Source: Siphlonurus alternatus (lineage: Eukaryota; Arthropoda; Insecta; Ephemeroptera; Siphlonuridae). From it: a DNA stretch of 64,000 nucleotides. Shown piece after piece: positions 23,937 through 35,823 of this stretch (position 1 is the first letter of the stretch; every line of letters starts with the position of its first letter). The notes under the pieces were generated by a model. That model was not told where the DNA came from. It saw nothing but the letters and a program-made list of their open reading frames with translations, and did not search any database. The translations under genes were made by a program, and so were the position numbers. Location of the stretch: contig OX463782.1 in assembly GCA_949825025.1 (NCBI GenBank), forward strand, positions 36,729,951 through 36,793,950, written 5' to 3'.

Positions 23937-24678
23937 TAAACTTATAATTTTAACGTATCAATTAAAGTTCCGCGAGTACAGTCGAGTTCTGTGAACTATA
24001 TCCTAACAAAAAACTAATCAATTAATTGAAAAAGTATGAAGTATAAAAAGAATTAACCAAAACGTATATTTACGGAGAGGGAAAGAATTTTTAGTACAAA
24101 ACACATGGCATACTACTTGCTGACTTTTAATATTTAAATGCATATTTGCTGGCATCCAGAAGTAAATAATTAGGTTCGGACAAAACTTTTCACCCCAACG
24201 CGTTGGGATCATTCGAAATTCCAAGAAGCGAAATTCGCGTTTAGAGCATCGCAATTTTGACCCCAACGCGTTGGACACCTCAGCAAAATTCACTATTTTA
24301 CATAATGATGTGAAGTTGATTGATAGAAGGTAATTCGATACTGCCTTCTCTTATCACTCATACCTTGATGCTCAACGTCTTTTATGACGTCAATCATAAG
24401 GGCTATGTATATTTAAATACCCTTAAGAGTGAAATGTCGGCTCCAATTTAGAATTTTACAAATTATTTTTTCACGGCTTACGTTCTTGAGTTATATAGAC
24501 TTAAAAGTTTCTTAATATGCATACAGTTTAACAGATCTGATCTTAAATTACCTGTAGAATAGACTGCGCCTGATCAACTGATTGTCGCCAGTCTATGTCT
24601 ATAGCCTTGTTAAGATTTCCAAGATGGCCGCCGCGTGCAGTAATCTACACCTAAACTAAGATCTGTAATACTGTATAC
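23937..24678. other. no gene; small repeats
   Basis: Two copies of the 12-bp palindrome CCAACGCGTTGG (about 24195 and 24261). A fragment at about 24530-24665 (ACAGATCTGATCTTA…AAACTAAGATCTGTAATAC) is related to 25513-25640 and 30478-30640. Confidence 0.5.
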
Positions 24679-24857
24679 AGTGTGAAACCTATGTCTAGAT
24701 TTTTTTTGTTTTCAATTCAGTTCCATAATGGTTCCGAAAAATCTCTTCAGAAATTATATTTTTTATTATAAAAATATGGGTTTCTGCAGTGATTTTCGGA
24801 ATCAATGGAACTGGATTCAAAACAAAAATTTATAATAGACATATATAGGTTTCACAC
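24679..24857. mobile_element. foldback element, ~180 bp
   Basis: GTGTGAAACCTATGTCTA on the left mirrors TATATAGGTTTCACAC on the right; TCAGTTCCATAATGG and CAATGGAACTGGA form inner arms. Confidence 0.75.
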
Positions 24858-25129
24858 ATATACATATAACTTTAAGAATGTTTCAAGTCGATGAATAAAA
24901 TATTTTATAGCCGTTAAAATAAAATAATTTGAAAAAGAAATTAATTTGAGCCGGCCTTTTACCCTCAAAGTTAAAAATTGGAACAAGTGGGATACAATAA
25001 TTCATGAATTTATTCCAATTTTTAACACTGTACGTGGGGTGTGCAGGTTTAGCTTAGCTTAGCATGTGAAATTTACTGTCAAAATTATTAATTTTAATTT
25101 AAAAATATGGTTATAGTCATTGTCTTCAA

Positions 25130-25165
<36 letters not shown>

Positions 25166-25768
25166 CATGTATTTTGAATACAATAATACATTTGAAATTT
25201 AAATTATATATTTTAATGTATTTTAATAAACCTAATAAAATTAAATTTGTAATGCATTATTTTTATTTGTATAATATGCAAGCAATATGGTTAAAAATCA
25301 AATTTATGATTGTATGTAATTAAACCACAAGAATTAGCCGAAAATGCGAACCTACTGCATGAACTCTAGTCGTTCCATTTCAAACATAAAACTTCGCAGA
25401 GATATTTATCGCAATTTTTTAACATTTTCATGTTCCTAGTTGACTCAAGTTCTTCCACTGCCGGGTTATTCCGGTGGTATCCTTATATTTGTTGAACTGT
25501 ACATACGGAATAACAGATCTTAGTTAACGTGCGATTCGATTACTCTTGGATGTCTATAACATGGTTAAGATAGGGGGATTCGAGCTAACCTGTCTAGACT
25601 ATATGTTGGCGCCAAGTCAGGCGTAAGCTTAGATTTGTTTAACTGGTAAGGGTATCCAAGTTGAAGAAACACGTCTTCAACTCATCCTTTACACGTCTAA
25701 ACATAATCTTTTTACCTCTAAAACAAATCTTAATTCCTCTTCGCTCAAAGTGAGGATGAAATGAAGAC
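24858..25768. other. no gene; microsatellite and repeat pieces
   Basis: TA microsatellite 25130-25157; repeat of the AACAGATCTTAG type at 25513-25640; a half copy of repeat G at 25660-25768. No coding sequence recognised. Confidence 0.5.
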
Positions 25769-26099
25769 AATGAAAAACATACATGAAAAATTTTATTGCA
25801 GAAATGAATTGAGGGTACCAAATTATGCTACTCTGAATTTTTTTCAGACTTTTTTGAAACCCGGAACTATTTTTAAATAATTATTGAAAGTCCTGTGATT
25901 TCCGTTGGCACCCCTGCAGCCTTAATAAAAAGGATAGAGACTGGACGCCTATTGACGCCTCCAGGGGGCGTGGCCGCACTTTCAATAATTAATTAAAAAT
26001 AGTTCTGGGTTTCAAAAAAACCTAAAAGAATTCAGAGTAGCATAATTTGGTACCCTCTATTCATTTCTGCAATAAAAAATTTCATGCATGTTGTCCATT
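25769..26099. mobile_element. ATTGCAG-family MITE, subfamily B, copy 3
   Basis: ATGAAAAACATACATG and CATGCATGTTGTCCAT termini with the standard B centre (GGCACCCCTGCAGCC, GACGCCTATTGACGCC, GGGGGCGTGGCCGC). Confidence 0.9.
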
Positions 26100-26199
26100 G
26101 GCGCAATTCACGAAGCAGTTAGCTAGGTTTCTAGCCACGTTTAGCTTATATCTTCGATAATTAAACTATCATAACATTTTAACAATAGTCTGTGCTGGA

Positions 26200-26211
26200 T
26201 ATATATATAAA

Positions 26212-26282
<71 letters not shown>
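26200..26282. repeat. TA microsatellite
   Basis: About 40 TA units with few interruptions. Confidence 0.95.
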
Positions 26283-26285
<3 letters not shown>

Positions 26286-26479
26286 CTGTATATATTATGT
26301 TTGAAAAAGAAAATTGCAAGCGAGGTATTATAATGAGAGTAAAATATATACCTTAAACTGGGCTATTATCCTCGCTGAAAATTATCGTTCACTTTTTTTT
26401 TTATAAAAACACGTTTAACCGGTTTAACTATACATGTTTTACGTGTTGAACCACGTAGCGTATAGTTAAAAATGGTTAG

Positions 26480-27563
26480 TAGGGCTCTGTATAAATCTCG
26501 AAAAAAAAAGCTCGAGTTGGCTCGAAACCCAATATTGTGAGCCGAAGCTCGAAAATCAAACCAAGTTCCAAAATCGAGCCAAGCTCAAAAATCGAGCCAA
26601 ATCTTGAAATGGTTCAAAATCAAGTCAAAGCTCGAAAACATTATTTTTTGCTCTATAGATAACTGTGCAATAATCCTGATAGAATCCATGAATACGCAAA
26701 TTAATCATAACAAACTAAGAAGAAATATTTTTAAATTAATTTTCGTTCTCTTTCAATTTTTGTGTGCTATAATTTAGCAGAAAAAAAAATCAGCGGAACT
26801 ACAAGATTTTTTTTTTCTGTTCAATTGAGGACCTTAAGTTATGAATTGTCAATTGAATTAACTATATTAAACCCTCTGAATAAAGCCTACTTCATAGTCA
26901 AGCAATTTTATTCTTAATTTTTTTATTTTATTTTTTTCCAATATGTGCGCGATGCTATATTAGTTCTGCTTTTAGCACAAACATTGAAGCATTCAAAGTT
27001 AAACATAGTATTGTTATAAGGTTATAACTAACTGTAAGTCGTGTGAAAAAGTTTTAAGAATTAGTCGAGATAATATATAAATATATATATATATACCTCA
27101 TTCTCATGCTAAACTTGTTGACCATTTTACCTGCTTATGTCCTTTTGTCAATCGCAGTGTGATAAAGAATTTCCAAGAAAGAACTTATTAACATTGGCAG
27201 AAAATTAAGGGACGCGTTTATTTTTGTATTGAATAAAAATATTAAAGCAAAGCTCTTTATTTACATCTTTAAATATCAGTCAACCTTAAATACCGCTACT
27301 TCCTCCCTGCGTGTCTGTCCATCGGTGTCGGACCCATGTGCAGTATCTATAATAGTAATTAAGTATACAAAATATATTTATTTTTTCTGAATTTACATAG
27401 TAAAAATACATTAACAATTCAAGCTCGGATTTGGTTCGAATCTCGAGAATCTCGGTTTTGGCTCGAAACTCGAAAAACTCGGTTTTCGGTACACAATAAA
27501 ATCGAGATCCCGAAATTTTTGGCTCGATCCAACTCGAATCTTGAGATTGATTTCACAGCCCTA
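26480..27563. mobile_element. non-autonomous hAT-like element, 1084 bp
   Basis: Terminal TAGGGCTCTG and CACAGCCCTA (inverted), flanked by an exact 8-bp duplication ATGGTTAG (26472-26479 and 27564-27571). An 8-bp duplication with TAGGGCTGTG-type ends is diagnostic of hAT. Many subterminal ctcgaaa/ttcgagc motifs point in both directions. No transposase ORF is present. Confidence 0.85.
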
Positions 27564-27751
27564 ATGGTTAGAGAACACTGGCTAACTGCTTCGTGATTCG
27601 CGCCTAATATTTCTAGCATTTTATGTTCAATAAGAGAAAAAATGACGTATCTCGTCTTTTTTCCTATAAAATGGTGCGAAATAGGAGGGAATTAGACGAG
27701 AAGAAAATAATAAAAGATGGAATTTATTTCAAATCGGGAGAGTTTTCGTCG

Positions 27752-30700
27752 TTAGTTTTGTCCGTGCGGCACGCAAATGAAGTTATGCTGCCGGTCACAC
27801 GATAAGTCGCTCCATTTTGCGTCACGGACTCCCGTGTCCAGGTTGTAGAGCGCCACGCAGTTTTCTTGACCACCCTTGTTGTTTGGCTCCCCCTGGCGCC
27901 AGTGCGTGAACACCAGCGGCTGTCCGGTGGAGTGCCAGGTGAAGTGGCGGTGGCTGCCGAGGGAGTTGGCGCCGATCCAGAAGGGCTCTCTTGACATTGC
28001 GAACACCACTGTTGAAAACACCATGGTGCAGAAATGGGCATGATGTATATCCCGCTGTCAAAGTACAGTATTACTAAAATGACACTAAAATAATTACCGA
28101 AAACAATTTCGTGGTTCACTGACGGATTGTCGACTGAGATGATTTGCATTCCTCGCTCATCACACCGCTGAACTGCGCCGCGCCAGGTTTTCTGAAGAAT
28201 AAAACTTTTTTGTAAGCAATTAAAAAATTAACGCAAAATTAAAATTAAAATTTTCACAAACTTTCAAGTTTAAATAACTTCCCTAGCTGAAAATTTACAT
28301 CTTCGTCTCATCCTTTACACGTCTAAACCTAATCTTAAAACGTCTTTTTACCTCAAAAACGCATCTTATTTTCTCTTTGCTCAAATTGAGGATAAAACGA
28401 AGACAATATTTTTAACATTATATACGCAGTAAGAGGAAAGAAAACGTAATCTTGTATTTTCCCTGTTTTTTTTTTCTGGAAAAAAATAGAAGGAAATTGA
28501 ACGAGAAGAGAGCTTAATATGGGAATAAAAGATGAAAGTTGTGTCAACTCAGGTTCATTTAAAATATGTGTGTATTACTTTCTCATGACTGAAGTAGAAG
28601 CGCCTTCCGCTTCTCAAATGCATCAACGTGAACTCGGCTTCTGGAAACGAAGAAACAGATTTTGAATCGCATGCGCGCTTCTTTCAATTTTTTAAAAATA
28701 TTCAGATCTGGCTCAAACTAGGTCGCATATATTTTCGCAGCATATGTTACAAAAAGCAAGAACCTATGTGTGATCAGGTGTAGCCGCGCACACAACTTCG
28801 TATCGTATGCCTTTTTATGATGAGGATTTTACAACCGGTTCTACATGAGAAACATACAATCACATGAATTAAATACGATGCTGTGTGCGATCCGCCTTGT
28901 TTATTTTTTCTATCGAATTTTTATACAGCACCATGTTAAGGCTTCAAAATTTAAATCACATTTGATACCTAAACAAAAGCAAACTTCATTTGGCAATAGT
29001 AACAGTTTTAAAAAAAAAATGACATCACAATTTTCTACAATATTTTTTTCATTATTTTTATGATATTTGTTGTAATAAGCGTATTGTCTAATAAAATGGA
29101 TTATTTTAATTATTTACAAAATTATTTCTTTGATACTAAATTTAACGTCAATACGTAAAAAATAAGTGAATATTTCTAATTTTAACGAATAAGATGATAC
29201 ATACGTGAGCTCAGTGGCATGCAGTGTCTTAATAGGCAATTAAGAAAATAGACGGATCGAATGGATTAATATTGTTAGCAGAACATTTTTCAATGTTGAA
29301 AGTGAACTCACCTAGTACATTGGGTTGTGTCAGCTGAAATCAAGTACAAAGATATCAGTCATATCAATATATAATTGTAATGCTGAAATGCTGATTTGAA
29401 AGTATCGCTATATTTATATAATTATATGAATTGTCAGCCTGAAATTTGACAGGCATGCAATATATTTAGAGCAAGCAATTAATATTATACAATTCTATAA
29501 TTTTTAAAGTGATTTTGTAATAATCACGAATTAAAATATAAATATCACAAAATAGCAAGACTCACCCAAGCTTTTGAATTTTAACTAAAGCAGCAAATTG
29601 TTCTTACCTTCTTAATCTCCGTCTCCAGATGTGTTTTGGATTCTGTGAGTGCCGCAACTTTCCTCTGAAGCTCATCTTTCTCCTTCAGGCCTGCATCAAA
29701 CAATTTGCAATGAAGTACTAACGTCAATTTTTTTTTATATACATTTTAAGACTTCGGAAAATATCTATATATAGAATAAGAATAAAAAATATAGGATTTT
29801 GATATACTATTAACAAAATTATAATTTAATATTAAAATCCCCCTGTCCCTTGGATTCTCTTTCTAAAACTATGAGAATTAATAACATTGTATTATACTCT
29901 CTTCCCCCCCCCCCTCCTTTCTCTCTCTTTCTTTAAAAAATGTTAAATTAAAGAGGAATGCAAGAGCGCAGTTTCATGCATACACAAACAGATAAATTAA
30001 TTCAAGCATATTTGACGTAATTAGAATATGTGTTCTTACATTCATTTTTTTCTGTGACCTGAAACAGTTATAACATAAACATATGGAAATAAAAAATATT
30101 TTTTGCAATTGTGAATTAAATATTTACGATAACAACGATGACTCCAGTTATCCGAATATGAAGCATCAAAGGAATTATTTTCAACTGTTAAATAAAACTA
30201 GATATTTAAATAAATTGGACCACAGCTTCTATAGTTTCTGCCATTAAAGGCGCTTTTCCATGGATCGATGTCGATCGAGGTTTGGCGGGGCGAGAAAAGC
30301 GCACTTGCAGTAAAACCGTATGGCAGCCATATTGGCGAGGATTAAATCACTGCGTGAAAGCGATTTTTCCTCGCTAACTTGGCTGCCATATGATATTGAA
30401 GCAAGTGTGCCTTTTTAAATTCACCGCGCCAAGCCTCGCTCAACATCGATCCATGGAAAATCACCTTACTACAGTCTAACAGATCTTAGAATACCTGCAG
30501 ACGCTATGGCACCAGCCCCAGACAGTCTAGACTGAATGGCGACATCCATAAGATCCTTAATATTTATTTTTAAGATGTCCACCGCGCGCAGTTGAATCCA
30601 CACGTAAGCTCAGATTCGTAATACTGTACCTTGGCTCAAGCTATATATTAATTTATATTTTCTTACATTGAGCCTCATCAAGACAAAAAAATAATTTTAT

Positions 30701-33700
30701 TATAACTACAATAAAAAAATGTATATTATTTTATATAAATAAAATTAATTAAATATATATTACTGGACTGTTTCCATTCGTCGATTATGTTGTATGAAGG
30801 CGGATTCACATGGCGATTTTTATCATGCGACGCGATGCGAATTATGCGCACTTGCTGTGACATCCATTGGCGGCCATGTTTGGCGATTTAAAAATAGAGC
30901 AACGCAATTAACGCGATTTCGCTGCTGCAATTAACCTGGCAAATTTGCTCGCTGCATAGGATTTCACAGTTTGTGTGACAAAATCGCATCGCATCGCCGT
31001 TGTCGCCATCTGAATCCGCCTTTACGGCGAAAAGCTAGAGCACTGAATTATAACTGTAATTGTTATTATCACTACACTTCAGGTGCACCTGTTTTCTTCA
31101 TAAGCTGTCGGGAATCGATATTCGATTCATCCGAGGATGGGAACAGATGATTCCCGAAAGCTAATGAAGAAAACAGATGCACGAGTGGAAATAGTCCGGT
31201 AACATATTTAAAAATAATTTTTATAATACTTAATTACGGTTTCTTTCATTAATTCAAAATTCATTATATATGATATTAAAGCTGCGTTAATTATGTAAAT
31301 TTCTCTGTACTGATTTTCTCTACAGTAGATTGTTACTTAATTACCACATCAAGTTTTGCACACTGCGTGGCCTCGTGCGTCCTCGTGACTTCACTCTTCT
31401 CACTGACGAGGCGTGCTACGTCCAACTATACACACCATTAATTTATTATAATGTTAAGATGTGAATTTGAGGGTAAGGCGCAGTGCATTGACGGTTCTCG
31501 CTAGATCACTGATGTCAAGCAACTTTGAGAGTGGTTATTACATGGATGGGTGACCGTTTCAAGTACAAATTACGTTACACCCTCCCTGGGATAAATTCAT
31601 CTCACTTTCCACCCAGTGCAGTGATGCACTTGTGTGTGGTTCCCCAGACTTTGGACATCACTTTGGTTCATTGATAAAAATTGAGGCATGAGGCAAAAAA
31701 AAAAATGGATCTTTTAATTCTTAATTGGTAGGTGTCCGTCCCCAGAATGAGGTTTTCCACAGTTCCCTCAGTCTCACCTCAGCCGAATGCTGGGACGCGT
31801 AACATTCTGTGGCCACCCTCCCTTATCCCTTCCCATTACTCCACCGCGAGAGCTGTGTATCTACGCTATAATAGGTAAGCTCTGGGCATTCCTTTTGAGT
31901 CCCCGACGGTACCGTGGCAAGAAAAAACCATTCTTGTGACTGTACTTTACACTCATTTTTCCTTACCTTGAGACTGCTGACCTGAGCTACCTCCACGTCT
32001 TTATCCCTGGACAGAGTGGTCATCTGGTCTCGATGTTGCCTCTTCAGAATGTCTAGTTCAGATTTACACTTGCTTGCGAAGCTGTCGAGATGAGCATGTC
32101 TGTCCCTATCGAGACGTTTGAGTTCAGCCTTGTGTTTGAGCTGCAGGATTTTTATTTCGGTGTCACGATCCTTTATATTTTCCAGCAACTCCGCTTCGTA
32201 GGTCCGGCTTCTTTCTGAATCCTCCAGCTGTGTCGGAGAAGAATCCTGCAGAACAGCCAATGGACAACATACATGAAAAATTTTTATTGCAGAAATCGGG
32301 TTTGGTCAGCGTAGGTGAAAGGGAAATACGTATGGAACCCTTCCTCGGTTGCTTTAACATCTCGTCATCGTCCGTCTAAGGGTGAACCATCGGGTTTGGT
32401 CAAGAAGGTACCAAATTATGCTACTCTGAATTTTTTCAGATTTTTTTGAGACCCGGAACTATTTTTAAATAATTATTGACAGTCCTGCGATTTCAGTTGG
32501 CACCCCTGCAGCCTTAATAAAAAGGATATAGACTGGACGCCTATTGACGCCTCCAGGGGGCGTGGCCACACTATCAATAGTTCTGGGTATCAAAAAAATC
32601 TGAAAAAATTCCGAGTAGCATAATTTGGTACCCTCTATTCATTTCTGCAAAAAAAAAAATTCATGTATGTTGTCCATTATATTTTGTGATGTATTGATGC
32701 ACTTGTGTGTGGTTCCCCATGCAGGCTTTGAGCATTGGTCCATTGATAAATATAGGGTTTAATTCCATTCTGACTGAGGTTTTCCACGGTTCCCTCAGTC
32801 TCACCTCAGAGAATACTGGGACACGTAACAGGCCTTGACCATCATCCTTTCCCTCCACTACCCACTTCCCCGCCTCGAGTTCTAAGCTCATAGTTCATAG
32901 TATAGTCTTTTCATCCTTTACACGTCTAAACCTAATCTTATTATCTCATAAACACATCTTATTTTCTCCTCGTTCGAAGTAAGGAAGAAATAGAGACAAT
33001 ATTTCTAACATTTTATGTTCAATAACAGGAAAAAAGACGTAATCTCGTCTTTTTCCTTCCTTTTTCCTCTAAAATGGTGCAAAATAAAAAGGAAAAGAGA
33101 AAAAGACGAAGAGAGAGCTTAATATCGAATAAATTTCTTATATTCTTTACTATTGTGCTCGATCTCCTCTCGTATTTTCCCCCATTTTATTAAACAGCAA
33201 TTGGTCTAATGGAGACAGCCCCTTGAAATTTGGCTCGCCTGATTCTTACCAGATCCGGACAGTCCTCAACAGTAAAGTGGTCATCCAGGTCACCCAGGTC
33301 ATCCTTGAAGTCCTTCAACCAACTTGCTGGCTGCCACATGAAAGAAGTCTGCAAGCAAAATGGTGACCTTGTTGATTATTGTAATGGAGTATCAACCTCA
33401 AAATTTTTTATTGCAGAAATGGATAGAGCGTGCCAAGTTATGCTACCCTGATTTATTTCATTTTTTTTAGCCCGGGAACTATTTTTAAAAAATTATTGAA
33501 AGTCCTTTTTGTGACGTCACGCGGCGGCAAGTCCTAGCTTTCTTTTTCTTATGGAGCGGCGTCTCGTGACGTCACAAAAAAACCTATAATAATTTTTTGA
33601 AAATAGTTCCCGGGCTCTAAAAAATCTGAAAAAATCAGGTTAGCATAACTTTGCACCCTCTATCCATTTCTGCAATAAAAAAAATGCGGTCGAAACTCCA

Positions 33701-34891
33701 TTGACAATTGATGTCAACCTTAATTACATTTTTTATTGCTTGTTTGGACAGAACACCTCGAGTTATTTATTGTCAATTTTTTTCAAATTTTTTTGAACTC
33801 TCTAAATCCCTCAAAATCGAGGGGAAAGACGCAGTGACGTCATATAGTCATGCAAAGCATTTCCCTATGTTTGCGTGTTAAATAATTGCATGACTGTGAT
33901 TTCACAGCGTTTTGCAGCATGATTTTAAGGGTGGTAATTAAGGGTTTCAAAAATATAAAAAAAATATTGATAATACATAACTCGAGGTACGAATATGCAA
34001 TAAAAAAATTATGAAGGTTGTCCATCGACTTGCTTTTGGTTAACAAATATTAAGTCACACAGTTTAAAACTTTAAGAATTTAACATAGGCACTAGGCAGT
34101 ATAGGAACTACCAAACTCCTCTTGAAATAATTTAATCCCAACAAATCCTCTAAATTTTAAATGCACTTGAGGCCGTAAAAAAAAGTGATAGTTTTTAAAA
34201 TAATGTATGCATTGTCGCCCTTATTTTTTATTGCAGAAAGGGATAGAAGGTGCAAAATTATGATAATCTAATTTTTTTTCAGATATTTTAGAGTCTGGAA
34301 ACTATTTTTTTTAAAAATATTGAAAGTATAGAGAGATTTACGTACGCCTCTTGACGCCTCTCTTAAATAAAAATATAGGACTAAAAGAGACGTTGGTTCA
34401 AACCCAAACTTGGCAAAACTTTTTAGCAAAATATTTCCTGGATTCTAAAATTTGTGAAAAAAATAGTGGTATAATTTTGCACCCTCTCCATTCATTTGCA
34501 ATATAAAATTTTGAGGTCGGTATTCCATTGATGTGATAGAAAAGGAACACTCTTGCATCCGGGAGGTGATTGATGGCATCCTCCATCAATTGCTGACCAT
34601 CCTGACTGAGGTTTCCATGGTTTCCTCAGTCACAATCAGGCGAATGCTGCGATGGATTGCTTAGGCCATGGCCGCCCCGGTTTGGAAGGGACCCACAAAA
34701 GTAGGGTTTACGAAGAGCCAGGAATTTAAATTCAATTCAGTCACTTAATTGTGGCCAGTACCTTGTAATAGGGTTCAGTTAAAAAGTTAAAAATGACGAA
34801 GTAGACAACAACATACACTCACCTGTTTAGTGTATGACAGCTGGAGTGAGGTCACAAGCAGTACCAGCAAGGTACGTAACTTGCGATCCAT
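27752..34891 (-). CDS. secreted C-type lectin with coiled-coil neck (9 exons)
   Basis: Exons in transcription order: 34891-34823, 33348-33250, 32245-31967, 30058-30040, 29690-29608, 29333-29312, 28640-28579, 28191-28098, 28008-27752. All introns are GT-AG, and the joined frame is open for 327 codons plus TAA. Residues 1-20 are a signal peptide (LRTLLVLLVTSLQLSYT). Residues 24-56 are acidic. Residues 57-183 are heptad-rich coiled coil (ELKRLDRDRHAHLDSF, LKEKDELQRKVAALTE), likely for oligomerisation. The C-type lectin domain spans about 192-327: FYFSHEKKTWRGA, Cys221, WIGAN, EPN at 283-285, Cys293, WSD at 308-310, Cys313 and Cys321. EPN predicts mannose-type sugar binding; the usual WND is WSD here. 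Two exons are only 19 and 22 nt. The layout resembles collectin-like arthropod lectins of humoral immunity; the ligand is inferred. The 5' UTR is not defined. Confidence 0.9.
28255..28545. mobile_element. repeat G in lectin intron 7
   Basis: AAAATTTACATCTTCGTCTC and ATCCTTTACACGTCTAAACC…; the reverse of the copy at 22376. Another partial copy lies at 27615-27735, just outside the lectin 3' end. Confidence 0.6.
30248..30466. mobile_element. Harbinger-like MITE F in lectin intron 3
   Basis: AGGCGCTTTTCCATGGATCG and CGATCCATGGAAAATCACCT termini, with inner GCGAGAAAAGCGCAC. Left flank is TAA and right flank TAC, so the duplication is slightly decayed. Confidence 0.75.
30478..30640. mobile_element. 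repeat of AACAGATCTTAG type in lectin intron 3
   Basis: Starts CTAACAGATCTTAGAATAC and ends AGCTCAGATTCGTAATACTG; related to 24530-24665, 25513-25640 and the ends of 37287-37545. Confidence 0.5.
30798..31021. mobile_element. Harbinger-like MITE E in lectin intron 3
   Basis: AGGCGGATTCACATGGCGAT and TCGCCATCTGAATCCGCCT termini with the family E interior (gcgcacttgctgtgacatcc). Confidence 0.85.
31475..31853 (+). mobile_element. 5S-rRNA-derived SINE, most complete copy
   Basis: The head (31480-31560) follows the 3' two thirds of an arthropod 5S rRNA: GGTTCTCGCTAGATCACTGA, GTCAAGCAAC, GTGGTTATTACATGGATGGG, TGACCG. These include the intermediate-element and C-box regions of the pol III internal promoter. 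The body runs through CACTTGTGTGTGGTTCCCC and GAGGTTTTCCACAGTTCCCT to about 31850. It lies in lectin intron 3. Confidence 0.8.
32260..32677. mobile_element. ATTGCAG-family MITE, subfamily B, copy 4, beside lectin exon 3
   Basis: ATGGACAACATACATG and CATGTATGTTGTCCAT termini with the B centre. A ~106-bp insert with flanking direct repeat ATCGGGTTTGGTCA sits in the left arm (32297-32402). The left terminus is 15 nt from the 3' splice site of lectin exon 3 (exon starts at 32245, minus strand). Confidence 0.85.
32690..32892 (+). mobile_element. 5S-SINE body fragment
   Basis: GCACTTGTGTGTGGTTCCCC and ACTGAGGTTTTCCACGGTTC match the body at 31620-31850; the 5S head is absent. Confidence 0.7.
32905..33150. 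mobile_element. repeat G in lectin intron 2
   Basis: ATCCTTTACACGTCTAAACC… through CTAAAATGGTGCAAAATA; reverse of the 22376 copy. Confidence 0.6.
33384..33701. mobile_element. ATTGCAG-family MITE, subfamily A, copy 2
   Basis: ATGGAGTATCAACCTC and GAAACTCCAT termini, ATTGCAGAAATGGATAG inside both ends, and inverted TGACGTCA at 33512-33519 and 33567-33574. In lectin intron 1. Confidence 0.9.
33710..34025. mobile_element. ATTGCAG-related MITE, divergent subfamily D
   Basis: Right end GAATATGCAATAAAAAAATT…GGTTGTCCAT, with a degenerate mirror at the left (GTCAACCTTAATTACATTTT TTATTGC). Inner arms CTCGAGTTATTTATTG and ATACATAACTCGAG. Confidence 0.65.
34203..34529. mobile_element. ATTGCAG-family MITE, subfamily C, copy 2
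   Basis: TTTTTTATTGCAGAAAGGG at the left; GAGGTCGGTATTCCAT at the right; centre GACGCCTCTCTTAAAT…GGCAAAACTTTTTAGCA. Confidence 0.75.
34545..34790 (+). mobile_element. SINE body/tail related to the 5S-SINE
   Basis: CCTGACTGAGGTTTCCATGG, GATGGATTGCTTAGGCCATG and AAAGTAGGGTTTACGAAGAG; the same sequence in reverse lies at 40190-40440. Confidence 0.65.
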
Positions 34892-35242
34892 CTTGCACCC
34901 TCAGAAAGGTTGCGTCTTTTTCCAAGTGATTCTCCTTTTTTATATTTAATTGTAACTTGTTGGAGCGTATGACTGCAACTTGCCAGCTGATCGAGTGTTG
35001 ATTTGTAGAAAAAGGGGTATTCGCGACCAGTTCCACAATATCAGATGTTTAGGCATCTGCAACTTACGAAGTCGGATTGTATCTAAATATTATTTGGTAC
35101 CAAAACTATCCCAAACAAAAGTAAAAAAATTTTCAAGAGTTATACACCAATTGCTTAATAATGAGGTTTGTATACTTTGATGTAAGAAATACAAATTATT
35201 TTATTAGAAAATATATATAGATATATATATGTTTCTTTATTT

Positions 35243-35545
35243 TTAACAAGGATACACCCTTAAGAGCGTACAGCTCTCGGCGGGGTAATGGGTAGGGATA
35301 AGGTAGGGAAAGAATGGTGGCCACGGCCTGTTACGTTCCCCGGCATTCGCTGAGTTGAGACTGAGGGAACCGTAGAAAACTTCAGTCAGGACGGGGACAC
35401 TTCTAGTTTTGGACCAAAGTGATGTACAATGTCTGGGAAACCACACACAAGTGTATCACTGCACTGGGTGGAAAGCGAGATGTATTTACCCCAGGGAGGG
35501 AGCAGCGTATTTTTTACTTGAAACGGTTACTTGATGTATTCTTAC
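35243..35545 (-). mobile_element. 5S-SINE, head truncated
   Basis: Complement of the body at 31560-31853 (CACTGGGTGGAAAGCGAGAT, GGTGGCCACGGCCTGTTACG). Only the last bases of the 5S head (gaaacggttac) remain. Upstream of the lectin start. Confidence 0.75.
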
Positions 35546-35823
35546 GATTGAGTTACGATTAATTAATTCTCTTGAATATGGACAGAATTATATATAGTTT
35601 ATTTTTCCGCTCAGTAATACCAATTATTCTACTTGTCCTATAGATAGTTGATTTAGCAAGTATAATTATTTGACCTTTAATTCTCATGTCACACATTGAT
35701 AACTTTTTACATGTTATCCCCTCTTCCTTCGCTACATCTACACGTTCTATTTTTAACTCGATGGTCGGTTGATGCGCAATATTATTGCTTAGGAAAATAT
35801 CGTGTTAATTTTTCTGATTATAT

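Larger units (their letters stand above)
26101..27603. mobile_element. MITE U, split by a microsatellite and a hAT-like element
   Basis: Left end GCGCAATTCACGAAGCAGTT, right end CTAACTGCTTCGTGATTCGC. The same termini delimit the intact 153-bp copy at 55727-55879. A TA tract (26200-26282) and the element at 26480-27563 lie inside. Confidence 0.7.

Noticed and set aside
27724..28149. Alternative minus-strand ORFs across the lectin exons
   Set aside because: They read through the introns; the spliced model explains conserved cysteines, EPN and phases.
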